A stretch of DNA of 64,000 bases, from NCBI RefSeq assembly GCF_021026295.1, contig NZ_JAJNDA010000006.1, forward strand, positions 1 to 64,000, in the 5' to 3' direction. Below, piece by piece: positions 26,028 to 35,041 of the stretch (within the stretch, counting starts at the first letter, position 1; each line of letters begins with the position of its first letter). A program made the position numbers and the translations under genes. Under the pieces are notes generated by a model. It was not told where the DNA came from. It searched no databases and worked only from the letters and a program-made list of their open reading frames with translations. The stretch is from Actinomycetospora soli. Lineage in GTDB: Bacteria; Actinomycetota; Actinomycetes; Mycobacteriales; Pseudonocardiaceae.

Positions 26028-27743
26028 TCAGGTGCGCGGCTTCGCCGCGAGCGGCACCACCCGGGCCGCGGGTGACTCCTCGGCGTCCCCGGCGCTTTCG
26101 GCTTCCTCGGGCTGCTCGGCCTCCTCGGCGTCCTCGCCGGCCGACGATGTGGCGTCACTGTCACTGGATGCATGCCATGACGCATTGCTGTCACCGGAGG
26201 TGGCGGGTGCCAGCGCCGTCAGCCCCGTCCGCGCCCGGGCCACGACGGCCGGGTCGGCGGCGGCCAGCGCCGCGGTGAACGCCTCGCGGGCCGCGTCGGG
26301 GTGGCCGGTCGTGGACTCGAGCGTGCCGAGCTGACAGGCCGCCTCGACGGCCAGCGCGGGGTCGCGGGATCGGCGCAGCACCGTGAGCAGGGTCCGGGCG
26401 TCGGCGATCCGCCCCTGCCGCAAGGCGATGTCGGCGAGCACCACCTGCACGCCGAGCTGGTCGGCGGCCTGGTCGAGGTGACGCCGGGCCCGGTCGAGCC
26501 GGTCGTAGCGGTAGAACACGAGTCCGAGGCCGCGATGCGCCGCCCGGGCCTGCTCCTCGTCGCCGACCGCGATGACGTAGGCGAACCACTGCGCGGCCTC
26601 CCGGTCGCGCTCCAGTCCGGCGTAGCCCCGGGCGATGCGCAGCGCGACGACGGGGCCGAGCGGGTCGGGCTCGAGGTCGGTCACCATCGCGGCGGCGAGG
26701 CTGTCCAGCCCGGCGGCGAGCATGGTGCGGGCGGCCGCGTAGCGCGCGTGGTGGTCGAGGCGGGCGGCGATGCACCCGACGAGCTCGGCCGAGGGCAGGC
26801 GGGCGAGGTCGACCAGGACGCGGGCGGGCGCGAGGTGCCGCTCCCCCGCGCGGGTCGTGCGCACGAGCCACCCGGCCTCGACGAGCCCGTCCACGACGGA
26901 CGCGAGGTCGCCGGTGGCGTCGTCGGGGCGCAGGGCGTCGAGGGTCTCGAGGTCGAGCGCGGTCGGGACGCCCAGGCGGTGCCACACCGCGGCGAGGCGC
27001 ACGACGTCGCCGGACGGGCCGGCAAAAGCCGCCCGCGCGGCCTCGAGCGGCGAGACGAGGTCGCCGAGCCGGCGCCCGACCGCGCGCGGCACGCCGAGCG
27101 CGGCGACCAGCGCGTGGGACTCACGCCCGACGACCTCGGCGGGGGTCAGCGGGGCGACCACCACCGGCGCGAAGCGCGGCGCGGCGACCTCCCCCCGGGA
27201 GAGCGGGGCCAGCCCCCAGCGCACGGTGAACACCAGCCGCACCACGATGTCCCGGTCCGCCCGGCAGGCGGCGAGCACGTCCCCGCGGACCTGGTCGAGC
27301 AGGGCCAGCGGGGCGTCGTCGCACCAGACGACGACCGACCGGGACGCGGACGCCCGCTTCCGGGCCCGCTCCACGACCTCGTCGAGCCGCGCGCGGTGCG
27401 GGTCGTCGATCGCGACGAACAGGTCGTCGGGACGCTGCCGGCGCACGCCGTGCGCCGCGGTCCGGGTGACCCCGGCCGACGGCGGGCCGGTCACGACGAC
27501 GACGGGGTGGGTCGGGGCGGTCAGCAGCTCGGCCAGGCGTTCGTCGGCGGCCCGCGGCAGGTAGTCGGCGTCGAGCTCGCCGCCGCCGGTGTCGGGCAGC
27601 GCCGTCGTCGCGCCCACGCGGACGCCGACGAGCTTCTCGGCGACCCGTCCCAGGGAGACGGGAGCGCGCCGCGGACGTCGGTCGGTCGGTGCCGAGGGTG
27701 CTCCCACGTACGCAGTGTGACGTATCAGGCGCTTTTCGGTCAC
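26028..27743 (-). CDS. ATPase-like protein with TPR-like helices and acidic tail
   Basis: The protein has 571 residues. Residues 75-230 resemble a STAND/AAA-type nucleotide domain ('HPVVVVTGPPSAGVTRTA', 'VVVWCDDAP'), but the P-loop has no lysine before the threonine, so ATP hydrolysis is doubtful. Residues 380-520 contain repeated helix pairs of TPR type ('AAHRGLGLVFYRYDRLDRAR', 'AREAFTAALAAADPAVVARA'). The last 45 residues are very acidic (Glu/Asp/Ser). Such proteins often act as scaffolds or regulators. The start is GTG 27743. GTG 27707 is a possible later start. No partner is evident. Confidence 0.7.
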   Translation of the reverse strand: MTEKRLIRHTAYVGAPSAPTDRRPRRAPVSLGRVAEKLVGVRVGATTALPDTGGGELDADYLPRAADERLAELLTAPTHPVVVVTGPPSAGVTRTAAHGVRRQRPDDLFVAIDDPHRARLDEVVERARKRASASRSVVVWCDDAPLALLDQVRGDVLAACRADRDIVVRLVFTVRWGLAPLSRGEVAAPRFAPVVVAPLTPAEVVGRESHALVAALGVPRAVGRRLGDLVSPLEAARAAFAGPSGDVVRLAAVWHRLGVPTALDLETLDALRPDDATGDLASVVDGLVEAGWLVRTTRAGERHLAPARVLVDLARLPSAELVGCIAARLDHHARYAAARTMLAAGLDSLAAAMVTDLEPDPLGPVVALRIARGYAGLERDREAAQWFAYVIAVGDEEQARAAHRGLGLVFYRYDRLDRARRHLDQAADQLGVQVVLADIALRQGRIADARTLLTVLRRSRDPALAVEAACQLGTLESTTGHPDAAREAFTAALAAADPAVVARARTGLTALAPATSGDSNASWHASSDSDATSSAGEDAEEAEQPEEAESAGDAEESPAARVVPLAAKPRT

Positions 27744-27789
27744 GTTTCGTCACGGTTCCCACCACCATCGAGCAGCCGCCGCCCGTGTG

Positions 27790-27807
27790 GTCGACCTGCA
27801 GGTCGAC
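27790..27807. promoter_or_regulatory. 18-bp perfect palindrome
   Basis: GTCGACCTGCAGGTCGAC lies between gmd and the TPR-like gene. It could be a regulator site or the stem of a short terminator. Confidence 0.35.
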
Positions 27808-27885
27808 GCGCCGTGCACCGCTGTGGTGGGGCGTGAGTGACGGGACGCCCGACGGCGACCGGGCCTGTCACGCAGCGTGCCCGGA

Positions 27886-28941
27886 TCAGCCCGCGATCGA
27901 CCGGTCCACGAAGCCCGGCCCGGGGAACGGGGCGACCTCGGCGGCCGGCCCCTGCAGCTGGGACAGCTCGGCGTCGACCATGATCCGCGCGAGCTCGGGC
28001 GTGAACGTGCGGGGCCGCCAGCCCAGCTCCCGCGCCGCCTTCGACGGGTCGCCGATCAGCGCGTCGACCTCCGTGGGACGCAGGTAGCGGTCGTCGAAGC
28101 GCACGTGGCGGGTCCAGTCGAGGCCGACGTGGGCGAAGGTCAGGCGCGCGAAGTCCTCGACCGTGTACGCGGTGCCGGTGGCCAGGACGTAGTCGGCGGG
28201 CTCGTCGGCCTGCAGCATCGCCCACATGCCCTCGACGTACTCCGGGGCGAAGCCCCAGTCGCGGACCGCGTCGAGGTTGCCGAGGTACACGTGCTGCTCG
28301 AGGCCGAGCGCGATCCGCGCCGCGGCCCGCGCGATCTTGCGGGTCACGAACGTCTCGCCGCGCCGCGGGGACTCGTGGTTGAACAGGATCCCGTTCACCG
28401 CGAAGAGCCCGTAGGCCTCGCGGTAGTTGCGGGTGGTCCAGTAGCCGAACACCTTGGACACGCCGTAGGGCGAGCGCGGGTGGAACGGCGTCTCCTCGTG
28501 CTGCGGCGGCGGCGTCGCGCCGAACATCTCCGAGCTCGACGCCTGGTAGAAGCGCACGTCCAGCCCGATCATCCGGATCGCCTCGAGCAGCCGCACCGTG
28601 CCCACGCCGGTGGTGTTCGCCGTGAACTCCGGCTCGTCGAACGAGACGCGCACGTGGGACTGCGCGGCCAGGTGGTAGACCTCGTCCGGCGCGATCTCGG
28701 AGAGCAGCGACACCAGGCGCGAGGAGTCGGTCAGGTCCCCGTAGTGCAGGTGCAGGCGCGCCCCGGGCTCGTGCGGGTCGCGGTAGAGGTGGTCGATGCG
28801 GTGGGTGTTGAACGTCGACGCCCGCCGGATCAGGCCGTGCACCTGGTAGCCCTTCGCGAGCAGGAACTCCGCGAGGTACGAGCCGTCCTGGCCGGTGATG
28901 CCGGTGATGAACGCGGTCTTCGTGGTCGGGGCCTGGTTCAC
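27886..28941 (-). CDS. gmd: GDP-mannose 4,6-dehydratase
   Basis: The protein has 351 residues and an extended SDR fold. The NAD(P) site is '[17 protein letters not shown]' (G14-x-x-G-x-x-G20). The catalytic residues are in 'QASSSEMFG' (Ser-Glu) and 'SPYGVSK' (Y159, K163). The RR and '[12 protein letters not shown]' segment and '[17 protein letters not shown]' are classic Gmd blocks. It makes GDP-4-keto-6-deoxy-mannose, the precursor of fucose, rhamnose or perosamine type sugars, which would supply the two polysaccharide clusters. GTG start with GGAAGGA upstream. No fcl/rmd gene is present in the window. Confidence 0.93.
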   Translation of the reverse strand: MNQAPTTKTAFITGITGQDGSYLAEFLLAKGYQVHGLIRRASTFNTHRIDHLYRDPHEPGARLHLHYGDLTDSSRLVSLLSEIAPDEVYHLAAQSHVRVSFDEPEFTANTTGVGTVRLLEAIRMIGLDVRFYQASSSEMFGATPPPQHEETPFHPRSPYGVSKVFGYWTTRNYREAYGLFAVNGILFNHESPRRGETFVTRKIARAAARIALGLEQHVYLGNLDAVRDWGFAPEYVEGMWAMLQADEPADYVLATGTAYTVEDFARLTFAHVGLDWTRHVRFDDRYLRPTEVDALIGDPSKAARELGWRPRTFTPELARIMVDAELSQLQGPAAEVAPFPGPGFVDRSIAG

Positions 28942-29054
28942 GCGCGGGGTCCTTCCATCGTGCGGTGCGGTGCCGTGCTGCCGGGGCGAGACGCGCCGCC
29001 TCGCACGGCCTGTCGCGAACCGCGGCCGTTACCACCCGATGGAGTGAGGTCGGA

Positions 29055-31319
29055 TCACGGGGAGGAGGGGGCCGCCGGCGGCGGAGCGACGTGCCCGGAG
29101 GACGAGACCAGCGCGATCGTCTGACCCGCGATGCCCTGTCCCCCGCCCCCGCCGGGCGTCTGCCCCACCACGGTGCCCGCGGGCGAGCGGTTGTCGACCT
29201 GCGAGGTCGTCACCACGAACCCGGCGGCCCGCAGGGCGGCGGCCGCCCGGTCCACCGGCTGCCCGATCTCCTGCGGCACGGTGATCCGGTTGCCACCCGC
29301 GACGAAGCGCGGGTCGGTCGGGGGCAGCGGCAGCACCGGCTGCCCGGCCAGGACCGTCGTCATGGCCTGGTAGTAGGTCGCGGCCGGGGTCTCGCCGCCG
29401 AACAGGTTGCCGGTGGCGCAGGTCGTCGGCGGGGTGCCGTAGCAGATGGGCCGCGGCGACGACGAGTCGTCGAAGACGATCGAGGCGCCCGACATCTGGG
29501 GGGTCGCCCCCACGAACGCCCCCGACTCGGAGGTCTCCGTGGTGCCGGTCTTCGCCGCCGTCGGCCGGTTCCACCCGGCCGCCACCGCCGAGGCCGCCGA
29601 CGTGCCGCCCGGCTGGTCGTCCTTCGACATGCCGGTCATGAGGGTGTCGGCGAGCTGCGGCGGGAGGGCCTGGTGGCAGGCGGTCGTCGGGATCGTGACC
29701 GGGGCCCCGGTGGCGTCGGTGACCGACATGATCGGGTCGGGCGGGCACCACGTGCCGTGCGAGGCCAGGGTGGCGCCGACGCTCGCGAGCTCCAGCGGGC
29801 TGGTCGGTGTCGGGCCGAGGGTGAACGAGGCCTGGTTCTGCGCCTTCACGGTGTCCGCGATCGAGGGGCCACCCGTCGCCGTCGGCTTCGCCAGCGACGT
29901 CATGCCCATCCGCACCGCCATGTCGACCACCGGCGCCACGCCCGTCGTCTCCTCCAGCTTGACGAAGGCGGTGTTCGGCGACTGCGCGAGCGCGTCCTGC
30001 AGCGTGAGCGCCCCCGGGTAGTTGCCGTCGTTCTTGACGACGAAGCCCGGCGAGAGCGGGGAGGCGTACCCCGACGGCGGGACCGGGATGACGTTGGAGA
30101 TCCCGCCGCCGCCCAGGAGGTACACCGCCGAGGTGAAGATCTTGTACACCGACCCGGCGCCGAGGTTCTCCGGCTCCGCGGGCAGGTCGTAGGTGGTCTG
30201 CCCGGCGGCGGCATCGAGCCCGTAGCCGCGGTTCGCGGCGAGCGCCCGCACCGGGTGCGACGTCGCGCCCGGCTGCACGATCGCGAGCGTGTCGGCCACG
30301 TGCGGCTGCGTCGGCGGGACCTTCGCGTCCACGGCCGCCTTGGCGGCGGCCATCGCGGCCGGGTCGAGGGTGGTGCGGACCGTGTAGCCGCCCGAGCGCA
30401 GCTGCTCGGGGGTGATCCCGGCCTGGTCGAGGTAGTCGAGGACGTAGCTGCAGAAGAACCCGTCGTCGCCGGCGCCGACGCAGCCGTTCGCGATCCCGTG
30501 CAGCGGAGCCGCCACGCCGAGCGGGGCCGCCGTGGCCGCGGCCGCCTGCTCCGGGGTCAGCTCGCCCTGCTGGCGCATCTGGTCGATGACGACGTTCCGG
30601 CGCCCGGTCGCGGCCTGCGGGTGGTCGACCGGGTCGTACGCCGTCGGGCTCTGCACCATCCCGGCGAGCAGGGCGGCCTGGGGCACCGTGAGCTGCTCGG
30701 GCGTCTCGTCGAAGTACGTGCGCGCGGCCGCCGCGACGCCGTAGGACTGGTTGCCCAGGTACACCACGTTGAGGTAGCGGGTGAGGATCTCGTCCTTGGA
30801 CAGCGAGTGGTCGAGCTGCTCGGCCACCCGCGCCTCGCGCAGCTTGCGCCCGAAGGTGGCCTCGGTGGCCTTGAGCTGCTCGGCCGGGGTCTTCGCGGCG
30901 ACGTACTCGTCGTAGTTCTTGACGTACTGCTCGGTGAGCGTCGAGGCGCCCTGCGTGGAGCCGCCGGTGCCGTTGTTCACGAGGGCCCGCGCGATCGAGC
31001 GCGGGTCGAGGCCCGATTCGCTGAAGAACCGGCGGTCCTCGATCGCGACGATCGCCGCCTTCATCGTCACCGCGATCTGGTCGGACCGGACGATCTGACG
31101 ATTCTGGTCATAGAGGTACGCGATCGGCGCACCGTTCATGTCGGTGATCGTGGTGATCGAGGGCATGTCACCCCCGATCACCCCCGGCGCCGTGTCCTGC
31201 GCACCGACGATGGCCTCACTCGACAGCAGCCCCAGGCCCCCCACCAGCGGGAACGCCATCCCCGCCACGAGAATCCCGGCAATCACCGTCACGGCCAGCA
31301 GCCGCACCTTCGACGTCAT
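29055..31319 (-). CDS. Class A penicillin-binding protein with PASTA domain
   Basis: The protein has 754 residues. There is a membrane helix at about 6-33. The transglycosylase (GT51) has 'AIVAIEDRRFFSESGLDPRS' with E94, and 'GASTLTEQYVKN'. The transpeptidase has S390-V-Y-K, S447-P-N and K590-T-G. A C-terminal PASTA repeat starts at 'ITVPQEIGQPVDRAAAALRA'. This is the layout of mycobacterial PonA-type enzymes that build peptidoglycan. The frame is open to 31442, but that would overlap the P450 gene and translate a hairpin. ATG 31319 directly before the membrane anchor is chosen. Confidence 0.9.
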   Translation of the reverse strand: MTSKVRLLAVTVIAGILVAGMAFPLVGGLGLLSSEAIVGAQDTAPGVIGGDMPSITTITDMNGAPIAYLYDQNRQIVRSDQIAVTMKAAIVAIEDRRFFSESGLDPRSIARALVNNGTGGSTQGASTLTEQYVKNYDEYVAAKTPAEQLKATEATFGRKLREARVAEQLDHSLSKDEILTRYLNVVYLGNQSYGVAAAARTYFDETPEQLTVPQAALLAGMVQSPTAYDPVDHPQAATGRRNVVIDQMRQQGELTPEQAAAATAAPLGVAAPLHGIANGCVGAGDDGFFCSYVLDYLDQAGITPEQLRSGGYTVRTTLDPAAMAAAKAAVDAKVPPTQPHVADTLAIVQPGATSHPVRALAANRGYGLDAAAGQTTYDLPAEPENLGAGSVYKIFTSAVYLLGGGGISNVIPVPPSGYASPLSPGFVVKNDGNYPGALTLQDALAQSPNTAFVKLEETTGVAPVVDMAVRMGMTSLAKPTATGGPSIADTVKAQNQASFTLGPTPTSPLELASVGATLASHGTWCPPDPIMSVTDATGAPVTIPTTACHQALPPQLADTLMTGMSKDDQPGGTSAASAVAAGWNRPTAAKTGTTETSESGAFVGATPQMSGASIVFDDSSSPRPICYGTPPTTCATGNLFGGETPAATYYQAMTTVLAGQPVLPLPPTDPRFVAGGNRITVPQEIGQPVDRAAAALRAAGFVVTTSQVDNRSPAGTVVGQTPGGGGGQGIAGQTIALVSSSGHVAPPPAAPSSP

Positions 31320-31347
31320 CGACCCCAGACCTGACCAATTCGGACAA

Positions 31348-31403
31348 TTCCCGACGACGGGTCCTCCCGCCCCTGCGGAACCATTCTCACCCGTCGTCGG
31401 GAA
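31348..31403. terminator. 15-bp perfect stem made of two inverted dispersed-motif copies
   Basis: TTCCCGACGACGGGT (31348-31362) and its exact complement ACCCGTCGTCGGGAA (31389-31403) enclose 26 bases. The stem lies 16 bases after the P450 stop and before the PBP start. It may end the P450 transcript or act in the PBP leader. Confidence 0.65.
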
Positions 31404-31419
31404 AAGCGGTGTCAGCGCC

Positions 31420-32652
31420 TCACCATGTGACCGGGAGCGCATGGACGCCGTACACGGCCATCGTGTCGCGGAAGGCGATGTCCTCGAGCGGCGCGTCCAC
31501 CCGCAGCCCGGGGAAGCGGCGCAGCAGCGCCGGGTAGGCGATCTGCAGCTCGACGCGCGCGAGCTGCTGGCCGAGGCACTGGTGCACGCCGTGGCCGAAG
31601 GCGACGTGGTGGTTGGGCGTGCGGTCGACGTCGAGCGCGTCGGGGTCGGCGAACACGTCCGGGTCGCGGTTCGCGATCTCGCCGGCCGCGATCACGCCCT
31701 CCCCCGCGCGGATCGTCACCCCGCCGAGCTCGATGTCCTCGGTGGCGACGCGGCGCCGTCCGATGTGGGTCACGGTGAGCAGCCGCAGCAGCTCCTCCAC
31801 GGCCCCGTCGACCGACTCGCCGTCGCGGACCTTCGTGGCCTGGTCCGGGTCCTGCAGCAGGAGCAGCGTGCCCAGGGCGATCATGTTCGCGGTCGTCTCG
31901 TGCCCCGCGACGAGGAGCAGCAGCCCCATCGACGCCGCCTGGTGCCGGGTGATCTCGCCGGTCAGCACGTGCCGGACCGCGAGCCGACCCAGCAGGTCGT
32001 CCTCGGAGCCGGACTCCTCCCGCTCCGCGACGAGCCCCTCCAGGTACTCCACCAGCTCGTTCGTCGCGGCCACCGAGTCGTCCACGGACGACGTGGTGTC
32101 GACCAGGGTGTGCGACCGTGCCTGGAAGAACGGGTGGTCGGCGTAGGGCACGCCGAGCATCCGGCAGATGACGAGGCTGGGCAGCGGCAGGGCGAAGGCC
32201 TGCACGAGGTCGACGGGCTGCTCGGACGCCGCCATCGTGTCGAGCAGGTCGTCGACGGCCTCGGTGATCATCGGCCGGAGCCGCCGGATCGCCTTGACGC
32301 TGAACTCGCTGATGAGCATCTTGCGGAAGAACGCGTGCTGCGGGTCGTCCATCGCGATGAAGCTCGGGGCGGTCCGACGGCGGGTGGCGACGCTCGCCGA
32401 GGTGGCGGGGTAGCCCGGGGTGAACACGTCGGCGGAGAACCGCTGGTCGGCGAGCACGGCCCGGACGTCGGCGTGCCGGGTGACCAGCCACGGGTGGCTG
32501 CCGTCCCAGAGCGTCACCCGCGTGATCGGCTCCGTGGCCTGGATGGCGTTCAGCTCCTGCGGCGGGTCGAACGGGCACTGCCGCGCCATCGGGTAGTGCG
32601 GGTCCCCGGTCTCCGACGTCCCTGCCGCTGTGGTGTCCACGGTCGCCGTCAT
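31420..32652 (-). CDS. Cytochrome P450
   Basis: The protein has 410 residues, typical of soluble actinobacterial P450s (CYP105-like). I-helix 'AGHETT' (249-254), K-helix 'EELLR' (286-290) and haem loop 'FGHGVHQCLGQQLAR' with Cys359 as iron ligand are all intact. No ferredoxin gene is adjacent, so electrons must come from elsewhere. The substrate is unknown. ATG 32652 has GGAGGC seven bases upstream. Confidence 0.92.
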   Translation of the reverse strand: MTATVDTTAAGTSETGDPHYPMARQCPFDPPQELNAIQATEPITRVTLWDGSHPWLVTRHADVRAVLADQRFSADVFTPGYPATSASVATRRRTAPSFIAMDDPQHAFFRKMLISEFSVKAIRRLRPMITEAVDDLLDTMAASEQPVDLVQAFALPLPSLVICRMLGVPYADHPFFQARSHTLVDTTSSVDDSVAATNELVEYLEGLVAEREESGSEDDLLGRLAVRHVLTGEITRHQAASMGLLLLVAGHETTANMIALGTLLLLQDPDQATKVRDGESVDGAVEELLRLLTVTHIGRRRVATEDIELGGVTIRAGEGVIAAGEIANRDPDVFADPDALDVDRTPNHHVAFGHGVHQCLGQQLARVELQIAYPALLRRFPGLRVDAPLEDIAFRDTMAVYGVHALPVTW

Positions 32653-32695
32653 GACCCAGCCTCCACGTTTTGGTTGCTGAGGCTAACGATATACC
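32653..32695 (-). promoter_or_regulatory. P450 promoter and ribosome-binding site
   Basis: On the minus strand TATCGT (32686-32691) is a fair -10. GGAGGC is the ribosome site before ATG 32652. The short repeat GTT-n-GC around 32672-32684 may be an operator. Confidence 0.4.
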
Positions 32696-32730
32696 GGGGT
32701 CCGGGGGCGTGCAGGAGCACGGCGGCCGAC

Positions 32731-32777
32731 GTCGATGGCGGATGGCTCGCACTGGACGCGTCCAGGACGCCATCGAC
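32731..32777. other. Nested palindromes (structured non-coding element)
   Basis: The outer arms GTCGATGGCG (32731-32740) and CGCCATCGAC (32768-32777) enclose a perfect 14-base palindrome CTGGACGCGTCCAG (32752-32765). No gene is predicted here. The element lies upstream of the P450 promoter. Confidence 0.55.
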
Positions 32778-32875
32778 GCCCCCGACCCGTCGGGCCGACC
32801 CGTCCCGCTGCGCGCCCGGTCGGCCCGGTGGCGGTCGCCGTCGTCCTGGCGCGGGCTCCCGCGCTCCACACCACG

Positions 32876-32904
32876 CCTTGTCGCGGGGACTCACCGCGAC
32901 AAGG
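32876..32904. other. 11-bp perfect hairpin in non-coding DNA
   Basis: CCTTGTCGCGG and CCGCGACAAGG flank a seven-base loop. Together with the element at 32731 it makes 32695-33118 a structured stretch with no recognisable gene. Confidence 0.55.
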
Positions 32905-33118
32905 TCGGCGGGTGGCCGCAGCGGACCGCGACAGGGTGCGGCCGCCGGACACCCCGGTGCCGCTCGCGTGTGCACCGGGACCCGGGGCACCCGGGGTTGA
33001 TCACTCGTTCAGCCGTACCGCCCGTCGAGGCCCCCCGTTCGTGTCCCTCGACCCCGGCGCGTCGACCTCGTGGGATGTCAGGGGCCGCGCCGTCGGGGGG
33101 CGGGCCGGACGGGGGTGT

Positions 33119-34936
33119 GTGGTGGCAGGGTCGTGCTCACGCTGCGGGGCGCCGCGAACGGACGACTGGGCGTTCTGCCGCTCCTGCGGCGCGGTCGACG
33201 TCCCCGCACCGCGCCAGGCGCCGCAGGAGGCACGGGCGACGGCCGCGGTCGAGGCGGGCGCCCGGCACGGCGCCCGCGCCGAGGACCCGGTCGACCCGCC
33301 CTCGGGCCTCATCCCGACGACGGGCCCCGCCTCCGCACCCGTCCGGGCACCACGGTCCGCGCGCCACTCCGGACCGATCCCGACGACGGGTCCGGCGTCC
33401 GGGCCCGTCCCGGACCCACGGCCCGCGCGCCACTCCGGACCGATCCCGACGACGGGCCCCGCCTCCGCACCCGTCCCGGCACCACGGTCCGCGCGCCACT
33501 CGGGCCCGATCCCCACGACGGGTCGCGAGGCCCCGTCTAGGCCGGCCCCACGACCCCGCCGGCCCGAGGGTGAGGGCCGCCCGGCCGCGTGGCCGACGAT
33601 CGAGCCCGCGCCCCGGCCGGTCCTGCGACCGGAGCAGCCCGGGCGCGTCCGGGTCCCGCTGCACCACACGCCCGGCGCCGGGGTCCCCCGCGGGCCCGCG
33701 CCCGTCGGCCGACCGACCGTCCACGTCGGCTCGGCCGCCGACTGGGGCGGGGCGCTCCTGGCGGCGGTCGCCGTGCTCGCCGTGCTGGCGCTGCCGGGCG
33801 CGCTGCTGGCGGTCACGCTCGGCGGGGACGCGGCGGGCGGGTCACCGCTGCTGCTCCTGCCGATCGCGGTCGCGCTCGGGGTCGGCGGGCCCGTGGGCGT
33901 CACGGTGGGGCCGATCGGCCTCGGCGCGACCGTCGCCGCGACCCCGCTGCTCGTCACCGCCGCGGCCGTCACCCTGGGCGCCGCCCTCGTGGTCGCCCGC
34001 AGCCGACCCGCCGCCGAGGTGCCGGTGCAGGCCGTGCGGACCCTCGTCCTGTTCCTCGCCGGGCTCACGGCCGTCGCGCTGACCGGGCGCGCGGCGGCGG
34101 GCGACGGCACGCTCACCGTCGGCGTCGCCCCCACGCTGGTCGGCGGGGCCGTCTGGTTCGGCGGTGCGCTCGCCCTCGCGATCGCCTGGCGGCGGCCCGA
34201 CGCGCTCCCGCCCGCCCTGCGCGGCCTGCGCGACCTGCTCGCGGGACCCGTGGCGGGGCTCGGCGCGATCCTGGGGTCGTGCTGGCTCGCCGGCCTCGCC
34301 CTGGTCGTCGCGTCCGTGCTGGCCCGCTCCGGAGCCGTCCCCACCCCGACCGCGCTCGGCGGCACCCTCGGCTCCGACACCCCGCCCGTCGTCGCCGTCC
34401 TGCTCGTCGTCGTCTTCGCCCCGGCGGCCCTGCTCGTCGCGTTCGCCGTCGCCCTCGGCGTGCCGCTGAGCCCGCGCGTGCCGTTCGCCGACGCCCAGGT
34501 CGGCCTGACGCACCTGCTCGGCGAGGGACCGTCGTGGTGGCTCGCCCCGCTCGTCGCCGGCGTGGTGTGCACGCTCGGCGGGATGGTCGCGGCCCTGCAT
34601 GCCCCCGGCCCTGACGCGGCCGTGCGGCGGGGATGGGCGCTCGGGCCGGCCCTGGCCCTGCTGCTCGCCGCTGCGGTGCCCGCGACCACCGTCGTCGTCG
34701 GCCCCTTCGGCCTGCAGCTCGACCTCGCGACCGCCGTCGTGCTCGGCCTGGCGTGGGGCACGGTGGGCGGCCTGCTCGGCGCCGTCGTCGCTCCCGGGCT
34801 GCCCCCGGCCCTGCGCTCCGGGCGCCTCGGACCGGCCTCCACGCCGCTCGGCCAGGCGACCGGGGTCGTCGTCGTGGTCCTGTTCCTCGCGGCCGCCCTG
34901 GTCGTCGGATTCGCCACCGCAGCGCGACTCGGGTGA
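33119..34936 (+). CDS. Zinc-ribbon polytopic membrane protein with tandem PTTG repeats
   Basis: The protein has 605 residues from GTG 33119. It opens with a zinc ribbon ('CSRCGAPRTDDWAFCRSCGA'). Then comes a proline-rich linker holding four tandem 22-residue units (each with IPTTG, most ending in ARHSGP). From about 190 there are many hydrophobic helices (10 or more). The family is not recognised. Zinc ribbon plus multi-helix proteins are common in actinobacteria and of unknown role. The frame is open upstream to 32735, but that stretch has poor codon character. The start just before the ribbon is preferred. Confidence 0.65.
   Translation: MVAGSCSRCGAPRTDDWAFCRSCGAVDVPAPRQAPQEARATAAVEAGARHGARAEDPVDPPSGLIPTTGPASAPVRAPRSARHSGPIPTTGPASGPVPDPRPARHSGPIPTTGPASAPVPAPRSARHSGPIPTTGREAPSRPAPRPRRPEGEGRPAAWPTIEPAPRPVLRPEQPGRVRVPLHHTPGAGVPRGPAPVGRPTVHVGSAADWGGALLAAVAVLAVLALPGALLAVTLGGDAAGGSPLLLLPIAVALGVGGPVGVTVGPIGLGATVAATPLLVTAAAVTLGAALVVARSRPAAEVPVQAVRTLVLFLAGLTAVALTGRAAAGDGTLTVGVAPTLVGGAVWFGGALALAIAWRRPDALPPALRGLRDLLAGPVAGLGAILGSCWLAGLALVVASVLARSGAVPTPTALGGTLGSDTPPVVAVLLVVVFAPAALLVAFAVALGVPLSPRVPFADAQVGLTHLLGEGPSWWLAPLVAGVVCTLGGMVAALHAPGPDAAVRRGWALGPALALLLAAAVPATTVVVGPFGLQLDLATAVVLGLAWGTVGGLLGAVVAPGLPPALRSGRLGPASTPLGQATGVVVVVLFLAAALVVGFATAARLG
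33311..33524 (+). repeat. Four tandem 66-bp units seeded by the dispersed motif
   Basis: The motif ATCCCGACGACGGG(C/T)C starts at 33311, 33377 and 33443, and a copy with one change (ATCCCCACGACGGG) starts at 33509. The spacing is exactly 66 bases. In between are similar Pro/Ala/Arg codons. Confidence 0.8.
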
Positions 34937-35041
34937 TGGTTCCTCGTCCGATCGGGTGATCGGGATAACGGCCGGACGGCTGCGGGCGACACCGACGGTG
35001 AGCCCCGTCCGGGGCCGCCACACGATGTCGGGGGACACCAC

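Noticed and set aside
31320-31442. Earlier PBP start at 31442
   Set aside because: It would overlap the P450 gene end and translate a perfect hairpin into a low-complexity leader. ATG 31319 sits directly before the membrane anchor.
32735-33118. N-terminal extension of the zinc-ribbon protein from 32735
   Set aside because: The translated stretch is low complexity and would cover the nested palindromes and the 11-bp hairpin. The ribbon begins right after GTG 33119.
33311-33524. CRISPR array
   Set aside because: The 66-bp tandem units have no unique spacers, lie in a coding frame and no cas genes are present.
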